From Bacteroidales bacterium (GTDB lineage: Bacteria > Bacteroidota > Bacteroidia > Bacteroidales > JAFGXI01): DNA of 8,805 nucleotides. The stretch lies in NCBI GenBank assembly GCA_026985625.1, contig JALSQC010000300.1, forward strand, positions 1 through 8,805, in the 5' to 3' direction. Position 1 is the first letter of the stretch. Every line of letters begins with the position of its first letter. A program made the translations under genes and the position numbers. This document shows positions 1 to 6,770 of the stretch, in pieces. The notes under the pieces are model-generated. The model was not told where the DNA came from. It made no database searches and worked only from the letters and a program-made list of their open reading frames with translations.

Positions 1-149
1 AAAATTTTTACAAAGTCGCGGGTTATTTTTTTTGCTCTATCATCGAAACTTCCTGCACTACCTACCCAAAAAAGATATTCGGGTGTTTTGTTTTGTGCAA
101 ATAGTTCTGCCATTACCGGAACTTTTATTAGTCGTTTATTTTTTGTCAT
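1..149 (-). CDS. CCG-domain (Fe-S) oxidoreductase, HdrB/HdrD/GlpC-like, N-terminal fragment (runs off left edge)
   Basis: Only the first 49 codons are in the window; the gene continues beyond base 1. The ATG at 149 lies 11 nt after the stop of the membrane iron-sulfur gene upstream, so the two are very probably co-transcribed and the products form one electron-transfer complex. The visible protein begins MTKNKRLIKVPVMAEL and contains the stretch EYLFWVGSAGSFDDRAKKIT, which I recognise as the start of the first CCG (cysteine-rich) domain of heterodisulfide-reductase-like subunits. These domains bind an unusual [4Fe-4S] cluster or disulfide substrate in HdrB/HdrD and relatives. The residue after VG, often Cys in this family (VGCAG), is Ser31 here (codon AGT). 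The second CCG motif and all other cysteines are outside the window, so cluster-binding capacity cannot be judged. The family call is from memory of the motif; the substrate is unknown. Confidence 0.8.
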   Translation of the reverse strand, partial: MTKNKRLIKVPVMAELFAQNKTPEYLFWVGSAGSFDDRAKKITRDFVKI

Positions 150-160
150 ATTTTTTTGTT

Positions 161-1471
161 CTATTCGTTAATGTATAAATTTTCTGCCCATTTTAATCTG
201 TCGGTTGGGGGGTATTGCCATGGAGCTCCGTTGTTTTCGATATTTGTTGACATTGAGTTTAGTAGCGATGGGGCTTTTGATTCTTCCATAAATATATATC
301 TTCGCATTTCTAAAATAAGGCTTGGATGGTCGATGTTTACGGGGCATTCTTGTGCACATGCGTTACAGGTTGTGCATGCCCATATTTCTTCTTCGCTTAT
401 ATAATCTCTTAATAATGATTTATTGTCGTTGTATGTTTTTCCTTTTTTTCTAATTCCCGGTGATTTTTCGTTCATTCTTGCTCTAAAATCAATCATTATT
501 TTTCGTGGCGATAATAATTTGCCGGTTATGTTTGCAGGACAAACAGATGTGCATCTTCCGCATTGTGTGCATGTTAACGAGTCGGTATAGTTTTTCCATG
601 TTCCGTCTTCTACATCTTTTAGTCCAAAACGTTCTATTTCAGAGTCATTAATATTATCATCTATTGGTGCATTGGGGTCTAACATTAGTTTTACTTCGTT
701 TGTAACGGATTCCATATTTGTCATTTGTGTTAATGGTGTAAGTCTGCTAAGGTAAACATTTGGCAATGACATAAATACATGAAAATGTTTTGAGTATGGT
801 AAATAGTTTGCAAAAAAGAATATTAATATTATGTGTATCCACCAGTTTGCCTCTAAAATTATTTTTAATTTGTCGTTTGATATTCCGTTAAATAAAACCG
901 AAAGGTATTTGCTTACGGGATAAACTCCTATTTGATTGTTTGGATTTAGACTTACGTAAGCCATATTCATTAATTGTAACGATAGCATTAATAATAGTAT
1001 TAAAAGTAATGCAAAGCCTGCATCTTTGTGTGCTTTATGTGTCATTTCAACGCCTTGAAAGCGTTTTATTTTCATAAAGTATCGCCGTATAAGGAATATT
1101 ATTATTAATATAAATATTACAAAGGCAAATATATCGCCGGTTGCTATTAAGAAATCGTAAAAAAATCCAAAAAATTTAAGTATTCGGTCTTGTCCTGTTA
1201 GTCCGTCTAATAACATCTCGAAAGAGCCGAATGTTATTGCTAAGAATCCCCAAAATACTAATGCGTGTAAAAATCCTATTAACGGAAAGCGTAGTATTTT
1301 TTCTTGTGCAAATCCTATTTGAAAAAGGCGTTTTATACGTTTTCCGTGTTGATTTACGGGATATGCTTTTTTTAAAAATTTGATGTTTTTAAAAATTATC
1401 GAAACCGAGTAGGCAAAAACACCTAAGGCTATAAGGGTTACAATTATAAATATTATTTGTTTTACAGGCAT
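161..1471 (-). CDS. Membrane-bound iron-sulfur electron-transfer protein (NarI-like membrane domain plus two [4Fe-4S] motifs; HdrC/HdrE-like)
   Basis: The 436-residue product probably moves electrons between a membrane quinone or heme pool and the CCG-domain partner encoded 11 nt downstream. About five hydrophobic segments (near residues 5-28, 64-88, 107-129, 152-174 and 208-226) make up the N-terminal half. Histidines H69, H145, H148, H213, H229 and H231 lie in or beside them and are candidate heme ligands, as in nitrate-reductase gamma-like proteins; that is inference. The C-terminal half is soluble and carries two classical CxxCxxCxxxCP ferredoxin motifs: C301, C304, C307, C311 and C366, C369, C372, C376, all intact. 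The layout matches the HdrE/HdrC-like fusions found next to CCG-domain proteins in Bacteroidota. The start is ATG at 1471; a TAnnTTTG-type box lies about 28 nt upstream. The physiological donor and acceptor cannot be told from sequence. Confidence 0.88.
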   Translation of the reverse strand: MPVKQIIFIIVTLIALGVFAYSVSIIFKNIKFLKKAYPVNQHGKRIKRLFQIGFAQEKILRFPLIGFLHALVFWGFLAITFGSFEMLLDGLTGQDRILKFFGFFYDFLIATGDIFAFVIFILIIIFLIRRYFMKIKRFQGVEMTHKAHKDAGFALLLILLLMLSLQLMNMAYVSLNPNNQIGVYPVSKYLSVLFNGISNDKLKIILEANWWIHIILIFFFANYLPYSKHFHVFMSLPNVYLSRLTPLTQMTNMESVTNEVKLMLDPNAPIDDNINDSEIERFGLKDVEDGTWKNYTDSLTCTQCGRCTSVCPANITGKLLSPRKIMIDFRARMNEKSPGIRKKGKTYNDNKSLLRDYISEEEIWACTTCNACAQECPVNIDHPSLILEMRRYIFMEESKAPSLLNSMSTNIENNGAPWQYPPTDRLKWAENLYINE

Positions 1472-1498
1472 TATTTTTATACTTTAGTTATAAGTATC

Positions 1499-1506
1499 CA
1501 AATATA
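1499..1506 (-). promoter_or_regulatory. Putative -7 promoter box (TATATTTG) for the iron-sulfur operon
   Basis: Read on the minus strand, this octamer matches the Bacteroidota -7 consensus TAnnTTTG exactly. It lies about 28 nt before the ATG at 1471, giving a leader of roughly 20 nt. I find no clear TTTG -33 element at the usual distance, so the call rests on one box in very AT-rich DNA. Confidence 0.4.
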
Positions 1507-1530
1507 ATAATATGTTAAGATAATTTTTAT

Positions 1531-1562
1531 GCTATAAAACAATTTAAAAGGTTTTATATAGC
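1531..1562. terminator. Imperfect hairpin between tsaC and the iron-sulfur operon; possible weak terminator
   Basis: GCTATAAAAC (1531-1540) pairs with GTTTTATATAGC (1551-1562), leaving a 2-nt bulge and a 10-nt loop. On the minus strand it follows the tsaC stop at 1579 and precedes the putative promoter at 1499-1506, where a terminator for the hpt-adk/obg/pap2/tsaC operon would be expected. The minus-strand 3' flank (ATAAAAATT) is not a good U tract, whereas the plus-strand flank has five Ts. The stem is AT-rich and weak, so termination is uncertain. Confidence 0.3.
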
Positions 1563-1578
1563 TTTTTAGTGTTATTTT

Positions 1579-2139
1579 TTATCGTATTATTTTAAATACG
1601 TTGTTGTTGTCGATTTTTATTATGCTTGATTGTTGTTGTTTTGTTAAATCGTTTTGACGATATTTAATTATGTAATCTACTTGTTTTTTTATTTTATCTG
1701 AAATTTCGTAAAAATTTAACGGTGCTTTTTCGCCTGATATATTTGCCGATGTGGATACTATTGGTTTTCGAAAATAGTCTAATAGTTTTGATGTAAATTC
1801 TTCGGTTGTTATTCTAATTGCTATTGATTTATCGTCGGCAATTAGGTTTTTGGCAATGTTTTTTGCTTTTGAGTATATTATTGTTAGTGGTTTATCGGTA
1901 ACTTCGATTAAGTTATATGCTATATCGGGAACTTGCTCGACGTAACGTGATATTAGGTTTTGGTTGTTGAGTAAAATAATCATACTTTTTGTTAGTTTGC
2001 GATTTTTTATTTTATATATTTTTTCTACGGCTTTTGTGTTTGTAGCGTCGCAACCTATTCCCCATATTGTATCGGTAGGATATAGTATAATTCCTCCGTT
2101 TTTTAAAATTTCTACGGCTTTTTTTATTTCGTTAATCAT
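1579..2139 (-). CDS. tsaC: L-threonylcarbamoyladenylate synthase (TsaC/Sua5/YrdC family)
   Basis: This cytoplasmic enzyme makes threonylcarbamoyl-AMP from threonine, bicarbonate and ATP, the first step of the universal t6A37 modification of ANN-decoding tRNAs. The 186-residue product is one YrdC domain. It shows YPTDTIWGIGCDA (20-32), the basic KNR (45-47), KPLTII (83-88), RI (109-110), STSANISGE (129-137) and the C-terminal SSIIKI (171-176). It has no Sua5 C-terminal domain, so it is TsaC-like in size, slightly shorter than many homologs. The ATG at 2139 lies inside the end of the upstream PAP2 gene; the 8-nt overlap (ATGATTAA) suggests translational coupling. It is the last gene of the hpt-adk/obg/pap2/tsaC operon. 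YrdC paralogs of other function (YciO) exist, but the complete motif set favours TsaC. Confidence 0.92.
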   Translation of the reverse strand: MINEIKKAVEILKNGGIILYPTDTIWGIGCDATNTKAVEKIYKIKNRKLTKSMIILLNNQNLISRYVEQVPDIAYNLIEVTDKPLTIIYSKAKNIAKNLIADDKSIAIRITTEEFTSKLLDYFRKPIVSTSANISGEKAPLNFYEISDKIKKQVDYIIKYRQNDLTKQQQSSIIKIDNNNVFKIIR

Positions 2140-2692
2140 TTTTAATAATAATCTTTTTTATAAAATAGCTTGTTATAATGCCTGTAGTTATACCAAGTAA
2201 TGCTCCTCCCAGTATATCTAATGGATAGTGAACTCCTAAGTATATTCTGCTGTATGATACTAATAGTGCTATTGCAAACATTAAAAAACTTATTTTTTTT
2301 TGTTTAAAAATAAGTGATACTGTTGTTGCAAGTGTAAAAAAATTGCTTGCGTGAGACGATACAAATCCATATTGTCCGCCACAACGATTGTTAACAAGGT
2401 GAACTATGTTTTTTATATTAATATTATGGCAAGGTCGATATCTTAAAAATACGTTTTTGAAAAAGTGTACTGATATTTGGTCGGATATTACTATTGCTAT
2501 TATTAGTGATATTGTAATAAATATTCCTTTTTTTGTTCCGAATTTTTTAATTATCAGATATATTATAATTAAGTAGAGAGGTATCCATATTAGTTTATTG
2601 CTTAGCCAAAACATTATAAAATCGAAAAACGAATTATGTAACCCGTTAAGGAACAGAAATAGTTCGGTATCGATTTGTTTTATTAGTTCCAT
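2132..2692 (-). CDS. PAP2-family membrane phosphatase (lipid or undecaprenyl pyrophosphate phosphatase-like)
   Basis: The 186-residue integral membrane protein has the three phosphatidic-acid phosphatase type 2 motifs: KX6RP (K79, R86, P87), a second motif ending in catalytic H114, and SRX5HX3D (S148, R149, H155, D159). The active-site residues H114, R149, H155 and D159 are present. Motif 2 reads VSSHA where the textbook form is PSGH; I recall this SSH form from Bacteroidota homologs. Hydrophobic segments lie around residues 24-48, 55-77, 114-128, 134-147 and 157-178. Family members remove phosphate from lipid phosphates or recycle undecaprenyl pyrophosphate; the substrate here cannot be assigned. 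The start ATG is 3 nt after the obg stop, and the 3' end overlaps tsaC by 8 nt. Confidence 0.9.
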   Translation of the reverse strand: MELIKQIDTELFLFLNGLHNSFFDFIMFWLSNKLIWIPLYLIIIYLIIKKFGTKKGIFITISLIIAIVISDQISVHFFKNVFLRYRPCHNINIKNIVHLVNNRCGGQYGFVSSHASNFFTLATTVSLIFKQKKISFLMFAIALLVSYSRIYLGVHYPLDILGGALLGITTGIITSYFIKKIIIKND

Positions 2693-2695
2693 TTG

Positions 2696-3694
2696 TTAAA
2701 ATGTTTTTTCGTTAAGGGTTTTCCAAAGAAGGTCTTTAAGTTCGGTTAGTCCTAATTTTGTTATTGATGATATAAATATTGAGGGTATATTCGGTAAATC
2801 TTTTTTAATTTCGTGCATAAGTTCGTTGTCTAACATATCTGATTTTGTAATTGCAAGAATTCGGTTTTTATCTAATAGTTCGTTGTTGTATTTTTTTAGT
2901 TCGTTTAGTAATATTTTGTATTCGGCTTTAATGTCGTTGCTATCTGCGGGGATCATAAATAATAGTATTGAGTTGCGTTCGATATGTCGCAAAAATCTAT
3001 GTCCTAATCCTTTGCCTTCGCTGGCTCCTTCGATGATTCCGGGGATATCGGCAATTACAAATGATTTAAAGTCTCGGTATTTAACAATACCGAGGTTTGG
3101 AACCAGTGTTGTAAATGCATAGTTTGCAATTTTTGGTTTTGCTGCGGTAATTGCCGATAGTAATGTTGATTTTCCTGCATTTGGGAATCCTACCAGTCCT
3201 ACGTCTGCTAATATTTTTAGTTCTAATATATTCCAACCTTCGGAGCCTTCTTCGCCGGGTTGCGAGTATCGAGGGGTTTGGTTTGTGGCCGATTTAAAAT
3301 GAAAGTTTCCGAGTCCGCCACGTCCTCCTTTGCGTAATATTTTTTGTTCGCCGTGTTTTGTTATTTCAAATAATATTTCGTTTGTTTCGCGGTTTCGGGC
3401 TACTGTTCCCAATGGCACTTCTATAATAATATCTTTTCCGTTTGCTCCTGTGCTTCGGCTAAGACTACCATTTCCTCCGTTTTCGGCAAAAATATGTTTT
3501 TGGTATCTTAGGTGCAATAGTGTCCATAGTTGTTTGTTTCCTTGTAGAATTATATGTCCGCCACGTCCTCCGTCGCCTCCGTCGGGTCCGCCTTTACGGG
3601 TTAGTTTATCTCTGTAAAGATGTGATGAGCCTGCTCCTCCGTTTCCCGAACGGGTAAAAATTATTACGTGGTCGACAAAATTTGAGTTTGGCAT
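2696..3694 (-). CDS. obg: Obg/CgtA family GTPase (ribosome assembly)
   Basis: Obg is an essential GTPase that acts on the large ribosomal subunit late in assembly and is linked to stringent and stress control. The 332-residue product starts with the glycine-rich Obg fold (about 1-158; glycine-rich runs near 17-21, 35-46, 72-75 and 123-129). The G domain follows: G1 GFPNAGKST (169-177), G2 around TT195-196, G3 DIPG (216-219), G4 TKSD (283-286) and G5 ISSIT (308-312). G4 is TKSD rather than NKxD. The protein ends right after the G domain with no C-terminal OCT domain, which explains its shortness compared with B. subtilis Obg. Its ATG shares one base with the stop of the hpt-adk fusion (TAATG), and the PAP2 gene begins 3 nt after its stop, so it sits inside a coupled operon. 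Confidence 0.97.
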   Translation of the reverse strand: MPNSNFVDHVIIFTRSGNGGAGSSHLYRDKLTRKGGPDGGDGGRGGHIILQGNKQLWTLLHLRYQKHIFAENGGNGSLSRSTGANGKDIIIEVPLGTVARNRETNEILFEITKHGEQKILRKGGRGGLGNFHFKSATNQTPRYSQPGEEGSEGWNILELKILADVGLVGFPNAGKSTLLSAITAAKPKIANYAFTTLVPNLGIVKYRDFKSFVIADIPGIIEGASEGKGLGHRFLRHIERNSILLFMIPADSNDIKAEYKILLNELKKYNNELLDKNRILAITKSDMLDNELMHEIKKDLPNIPSIFISSITKLGLTELKDLLWKTLNEKTF

Positions 3695-4812
3695 TAATTT
3701 ATTTTTTTTATTATTTGATTAAATACTTCGTCTATTTTTTTACTTGCGTTTATTGTAATTATATTTTTATTTTTTTTGTAGTAGTTTATAATTGGTTTTG
3801 TAATTTCGTTGTATATGTCTAAACGGTGTTTTATTGTGTTTTCGTCTAAGTCGTCTATTCTGCCATATATTTTTCCTCTGCGAATCATTCTTTTTTTTAC
3901 TGTTTCTTCGTCTATATTAAGGTCTATTACTGCTTCTATTTTAAGATTTTTTTCTTTTAACATTTTATCAAATATTTTTGCTTGACTTAATGTTCGTGGA
4001 AAACCATCGAAAACAAATCCGTTTTTTTTGTTTTTATCTAAAAAATCGGCTATTATGTCAATAATAATTTCGTCGGATATAAATTCTCCTTTGTCTATTA
4101 TATTTTTGGCTATTTTACCAAGTTTTGTGTTTTTTGATATTTCTTGACGCAATATATCTCCTGTAGAGATATGTATAAGATTGTATTTTTCGGCAAGTTT
4201 TGATGCTTGCGTTCCTTTTCCTGCTCCGGGCGAACCAAATATAATAAAATTTTTAAGGTCTTTGTTGTTTACATCGTCGACAAGCGTGTATATATTTTCG
4301 AGATTTCTGCCGTATCCATCATAGTCTAAACCATAACCTACAATAAAATCGTTAGGTATTTCCATACCTATGTAATCTATTTTAAAGTCTTTTTTATATG
4401 CCATTGGCTTAAAAACAAGTGTAGCTATTTTTATTTCTTTGGGTTCGTATCCTCGTAGTTGCATTATAATATGTTCGAGGGTATTGCCTGAATCTATTAT
4501 ATCTTCGATTATTACTAAAGTTTTGTCTTTTATAGATTCGTTTAATCCTATTAATCTTTTTATTTTTCCGCTTGATGATAAGCCATCGTAAGATGCTAAT
4601 TTAAGAAATGTTATTTTTGACGGAAAGTTTATTTTACGAAATAAATCGGCTGCAAAAATAAACGAGCCGTTTAGTATTCCTAAAAATACTACATCTTTAT
4701 TTTTAAGGTCGTTATTTATTCTTGCGGCTAATCCGTTAATAATATCACTAATTTGTTTTGCTGTAATGGATATTTCAAATTCCTTATCTAAAACTGTTAC
4801 TCTATTATTCAT
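3694..4812 (-). CDS. Bifunctional hypoxanthine phosphoribosyltransferase - adenylate kinase fusion
   Basis: One continuous 372-residue frame encodes two complete purine enzymes. Residues 1-178 are a type I phosphoribosyltransferase of the HPRT family: PRPP loop VIIEDIIDSGNTL (100-112), the LNGSFIFAADL region (47-57) and a C-terminal GYGLDYDGYGRNL (159-171). It salvages hypoxanthine/guanine with PRPP to give IMP/GMP. After a linker of about 10 residues, residues 189-372 are adenylate kinase (ATP + AMP to 2 ADP): P-loop GSPGAGKGTQ (193-202), STGDILR (216-222), FDGFPRT (268-274) and the short-LID form RRGKIYGRIDD (311-321). The ATG at 4812 is preferred because the HPRT domain begins there; the open frame extends to a TTG at 4869 with an unconvincing N-terminus. 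The gene heads the operon and ends in TAATG with obg. Bacteroidota often have hpt next to adk; here no stop separates them. Confidence 0.93.
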   Translation of the reverse strand: MNNRVTVLDKEFEISITAKQISDIINGLAARINNDLKNKDVVFLGILNGSFIFAADLFRKINFPSKITFLKLASYDGLSSSGKIKRLIGLNESIKDKTLVIIEDIIDSGNTLEHIIMQLRGYEPKEIKIATLVFKPMAYKKDFKIDYIGMEIPNDFIVGYGLDYDGYGRNLENIYTLVDDVNNKDLKNFIIFGSPGAGKGTQASKLAEKYNLIHISTGDILRQEISKNTKLGKIAKNIIDKGEFISDEIIIDIIADFLDKNKKNGFVFDGFPRTLSQAKIFDKMLKEKNLKIEAVIDLNIDEETVKKRMIRRGKIYGRIDDLDENTIKHRLDIYNEITKPIINYYKKNKNIITINASKKIDEVFNQIIKKIN

Positions 4813-4922
4813 TTTTTTACATTTTTTTACGAAAATATTATAAATTTTATTTTTTTTACGAAAATACAAATATTTAAAGTAATTTTATTTTTTTTATAAA
4901 TTATTATAAATTTTAATTAGCT
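4813..4922. promoter_or_regulatory. Divergent intergenic region between hpt-adk and purE
   Basis: These 110 very AT-rich bases must hold the promoters of two divergent purine-related units. On the minus strand AATATTTG (4867-4874) is one mismatch from the TAnnTTTG -7 consensus and would give a leader of roughly 45-50 nt before the ATG at 4812, but no TTTG -33 box is obvious. I see no convincing consensus for purE on the plus strand. The region also holds a repeated 16-mer, listed separately. There is no PurR-like palindrome or riboswitch-sized structure. Confidence 0.45.
4822..4866. repeat. Direct repeat of TTTTTTTACGAAAATA in the hpt-adk/purE divergent region
   Basis: The 16-mer occurs at 4822-4837 and again at 4851-4866, start-to-start distance 29 bp. 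A shorter partial copy (ATTTTTTTAC) lies at 4811-4820, running over the hpt-adk start codon. The copies contain the only CG dinucleotides in this region, so the match is not just homopolymer. Their location fits a regulator-binding site or duplicated promoter element, but low-complexity slippage is an alternative. Confidence 0.55.
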
Positions 4923-5429
4923 ATGCAAGCACAAGTAAGTATAATAATGGGAAGCACATCGGATTTACCGGTTATGGAAAAAGCTGCAAAAATATTAAAC
5001 GAGTTTAAAATTCCTTTTGAGATTAATGCTTTGTCGGCACATAGAACTCCCGAAAAGGTTGAAGAATTTGCAAAAAATGCACAAGAGCGTGGCATAAAAG
5101 TTATTATTGCCGCTGCGGGTATGGCTGCTCATTTGCCGGGTGTTATTGCGGCAATGACAAGTATTCCTGTAATTGGGGTGCCTATTGATGCTACATTAAA
5201 AGGTATTGATTCTATTTTTTCGATATTGCAAATGCCTCCGGGTATTCCTGTTGCTACAGTTGGTGTAAATGCTGCTCAGAATGCAGGTATTCTTGCTGCT
5301 CAAATTTTAGCCGTAGGTAATAACGAGATTAATAAAATATTAATTGCTTACAAAGAGAGTCTTAAACAAAAAATTGTAAAGGCAAACAACGATTTGGCAA
5401 ATGTAAAATTTGAGTATAAAACTAATTGA
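4923..5429 (+). CDS. purE: N5-carboxyaminoimidazole ribonucleotide mutase, class I PurE
   Basis: PurE interconverts N5-CAIR and CAIR in de novo purine synthesis. The 168-residue product has the full class I pattern: GSTSD (10-14) for phosphate binding, the SAHRTP loop with catalytic H40 (38-43), GMAAHLPG (66-73) and LKGIDSIFSILQMPPGIPVA (92-111). Length is normal for a bacterial single-domain PurE. It is the only plus-strand gene here and is not joined to purK within the window. Its start is ATG at 4923, directly after a TAG CT context with no Shine-Dalgarno sequence. It diverges from the Hpt-Adk salvage operon, so synthesis and salvage genes share one regulatory region. Its stop is 8 bp from the stop of the convergent ABC permease gene, leaving no room for a separate terminator. 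Confidence 0.97.
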   Translation: MQAQVSIIMGSTSDLPVMEKAAKILNEFKIPFEINALSAHRTPEKVEEFAKNAQERGIKVIIAAAGMAAHLPGVIAAMTSIPVIGVPIDATLKGIDSIFSILQMPPGIPVATVGVNAAQNAGILAAQILAVGNNEINKILIAYKESLKQKIVKANNDLANVKFEYKTN

Positions 5430-5437
5430 TTTAATTC

Positions 5438-6766
5438 TTAATTTTTATACCATAACCATTTCCAAAGTTCGCGGTAATTTACTTTTTTTCCGTACATTAA
5501 TATTCCTGTCCGGTATATTTTTGAAGCTAATTTTGTTGTTAACAAAAATGTTATTATAAGTATAGCCATTGATAAAATAACTTGCCAATAAGGTACGCCA
5601 AATGGGATACGAGCCATCATTATTACGGGTGATGTTAACGGAATTATTGATCCCCAGAATGCAATTTGTCCGTCGGGATTTGTTAGTATGCTTTGTATCA
5701 TTACAATTGATAGTATTAATGGTATTGTTATTGGCATCATAAATTGGTGTGTGTCGGCTTCGCTATCGACTGCCGAGCCAACTGCTGCAAATAACGATGC
5801 GTATAGTAAGTATCCTCCTATAAAATAAAACAAAAACGAACCGAGTATAACTATCCAATCTATTGCTTTCGCAACCGATAACATATCTTTAACCTCTTGT
5901 ATATTAAGGTTTTTGCCTACGTCTTGTTGTGTTGTTTGTTCGGTGCTTAAAATACTTTGGGCTTGTTCTTGTTGAATATATTCGGGTTCGGGCATAAATA
6001 TGCTTTGCGATATATTTACAAGTGCAAAAGTAAGTATTATCCACAATACAAATTGTGTTAGCCCAACTAAGGCAATTCCTAATATTTTGCCCATCATAAG
6101 TTTAAATGGTTTTACCGACGATATTATTACTTCTATAATTCTGCTGGTTTTTTCTTCGATAACCCCTCGCATAACTTGTGCTCCGTAAAGAAATATAAAA
6201 AAGTATATTAACAAGCCCGATATCATAGACAGAACAGTTGTTATTTCGGTTGATGTTTTTTCGGTTTGTCCGTCGTCGGTCCATTTTATTGTATCGAGTT
6301 TTATGTCGGTTTTTACCGATTTTAATACATCTACATCAATATTTTTTTTAAGTAATTTTATTTTTTCTATGTTATCGGTTAGTGTGTTAATTATTTGCAT
6401 TTTAACATCTATACCAGGTTGTTTGTTCGAGAAAAGTTGAACTTTTTCTGATGCTAAAATATTTTTAGGTATAAATAAAAGTGCATAATAATCGGTGTTT
6501 GGAAAGTTTTTTTGAAATTTATCAATCGATTGGTGTTTTATGTAATCAAATTTTATATATTTTGAGTTTGGTAGCGATTTGTAAAAAATCATAGAGTCGT
6601 CGATTACGGCAATTGTTTTAACTTTTTGGTTGTCGTATTTTGCTAATAACGATGGTGCTATCATGAGTGCAGCCATAAGTATGGGGCCTATTATTGTCAT
6701 TATAATAAATGATTTTTTCTTTACCCGTGTAAGATATTCGCGTTTTAGTATTAAAAATATTTTCAT
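5438..6766 (-). CDS. ABC-2 type transporter permease, NatB-like
   Basis: This is the membrane subunit of an ABC exporter whose ATPase is encoded directly upstream (4-nt gap). The 442-residue protein has an N-terminal membrane segment (about 20-42) after a basic stretch, a large hydrophilic domain (about 43-175) predicted outside the membrane, then six hydrophobic segments near 178-197, 228-252, 302-326, 345-362, 368-386 and 394-413. The conserved EEKTSRIIEVIISSVKPF (204-221), followed by MMGKILG, is the hallmark of the NatB/YhaP group of ABC-2 permeases. A Gln/Thr-rich hydrophilic loop (about 258-300) separates two membrane segments. I chose ATG at 6766 (MKIFLILKREYLTRVKKKSF); the frame extends to a TTG at 6829, which would overlap the ATPase gene and adds an uncharacteristic N-terminus. 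NatAB exports Na+ in Bacillus; the substrate here is unknown. Confidence 0.9.
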   Translation of the reverse strand: MKIFLILKREYLTRVKKKSFIIMTIIGPILMAALMIAPSLLAKYDNQKVKTIAVIDDSMIFYKSLPNSKYIKFDYIKHQSIDKFQKNFPNTDYYALLFIPKNILASEKVQLFSNKQPGIDVKMQIINTLTDNIEKIKLLKKNIDVDVLKSVKTDIKLDTIKWTDDGQTEKTSTEITTVLSMISGLLIYFFIFLYGAQVMRGVIEEKTSRIIEVIISSVKPFKLMMGKILGIALVGLTQFVLWIILTFALVNISQSIFMPEPEYIQQEQAQSILSTEQTTQQDVGKNLNIQEVKDMLSVAKAIDWIVILGSFLFYFIGGYLLYASLFAAVGSAVDSEADTHQFMMPITIPLILSIVMIQSILTNPDGQIAFWGSIIPLTSPVIMMARIPFGVPYWQVILSMAILIITFLLTTKLASKIYRTGILMYGKKVNYRELWKWLWYKN

Positions 6767-6770
6767 CGAT

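Noticed and set aside
156..404. 82-residue plus-strand open frame
   Set aside because: It is antisense to the ferredoxin-motif part of the membrane iron-sulfur gene, whose cysteine motifs prove the minus frame. Other plus-strand frames over obg, the ABC genes and mutS were rejected likewise.
2357..2365. PAP2 motif 2 reading SSH instead of SGH as a sign of inactivation
   Set aside because: Catalytic H114, R149, H155 and D159 are all present, and I recall the SSH form from Bacteroidota PAP2 proteins, so loss of activity is not supported.
4813..4869. TTG start extending the Hpt-Adk protein by 19 residues
   Set aside because: The HPRT domain begins at the ATG at 4812, the extension resembles translated AT-rich intergenic DNA, and it would run through the repeated 16-mer.
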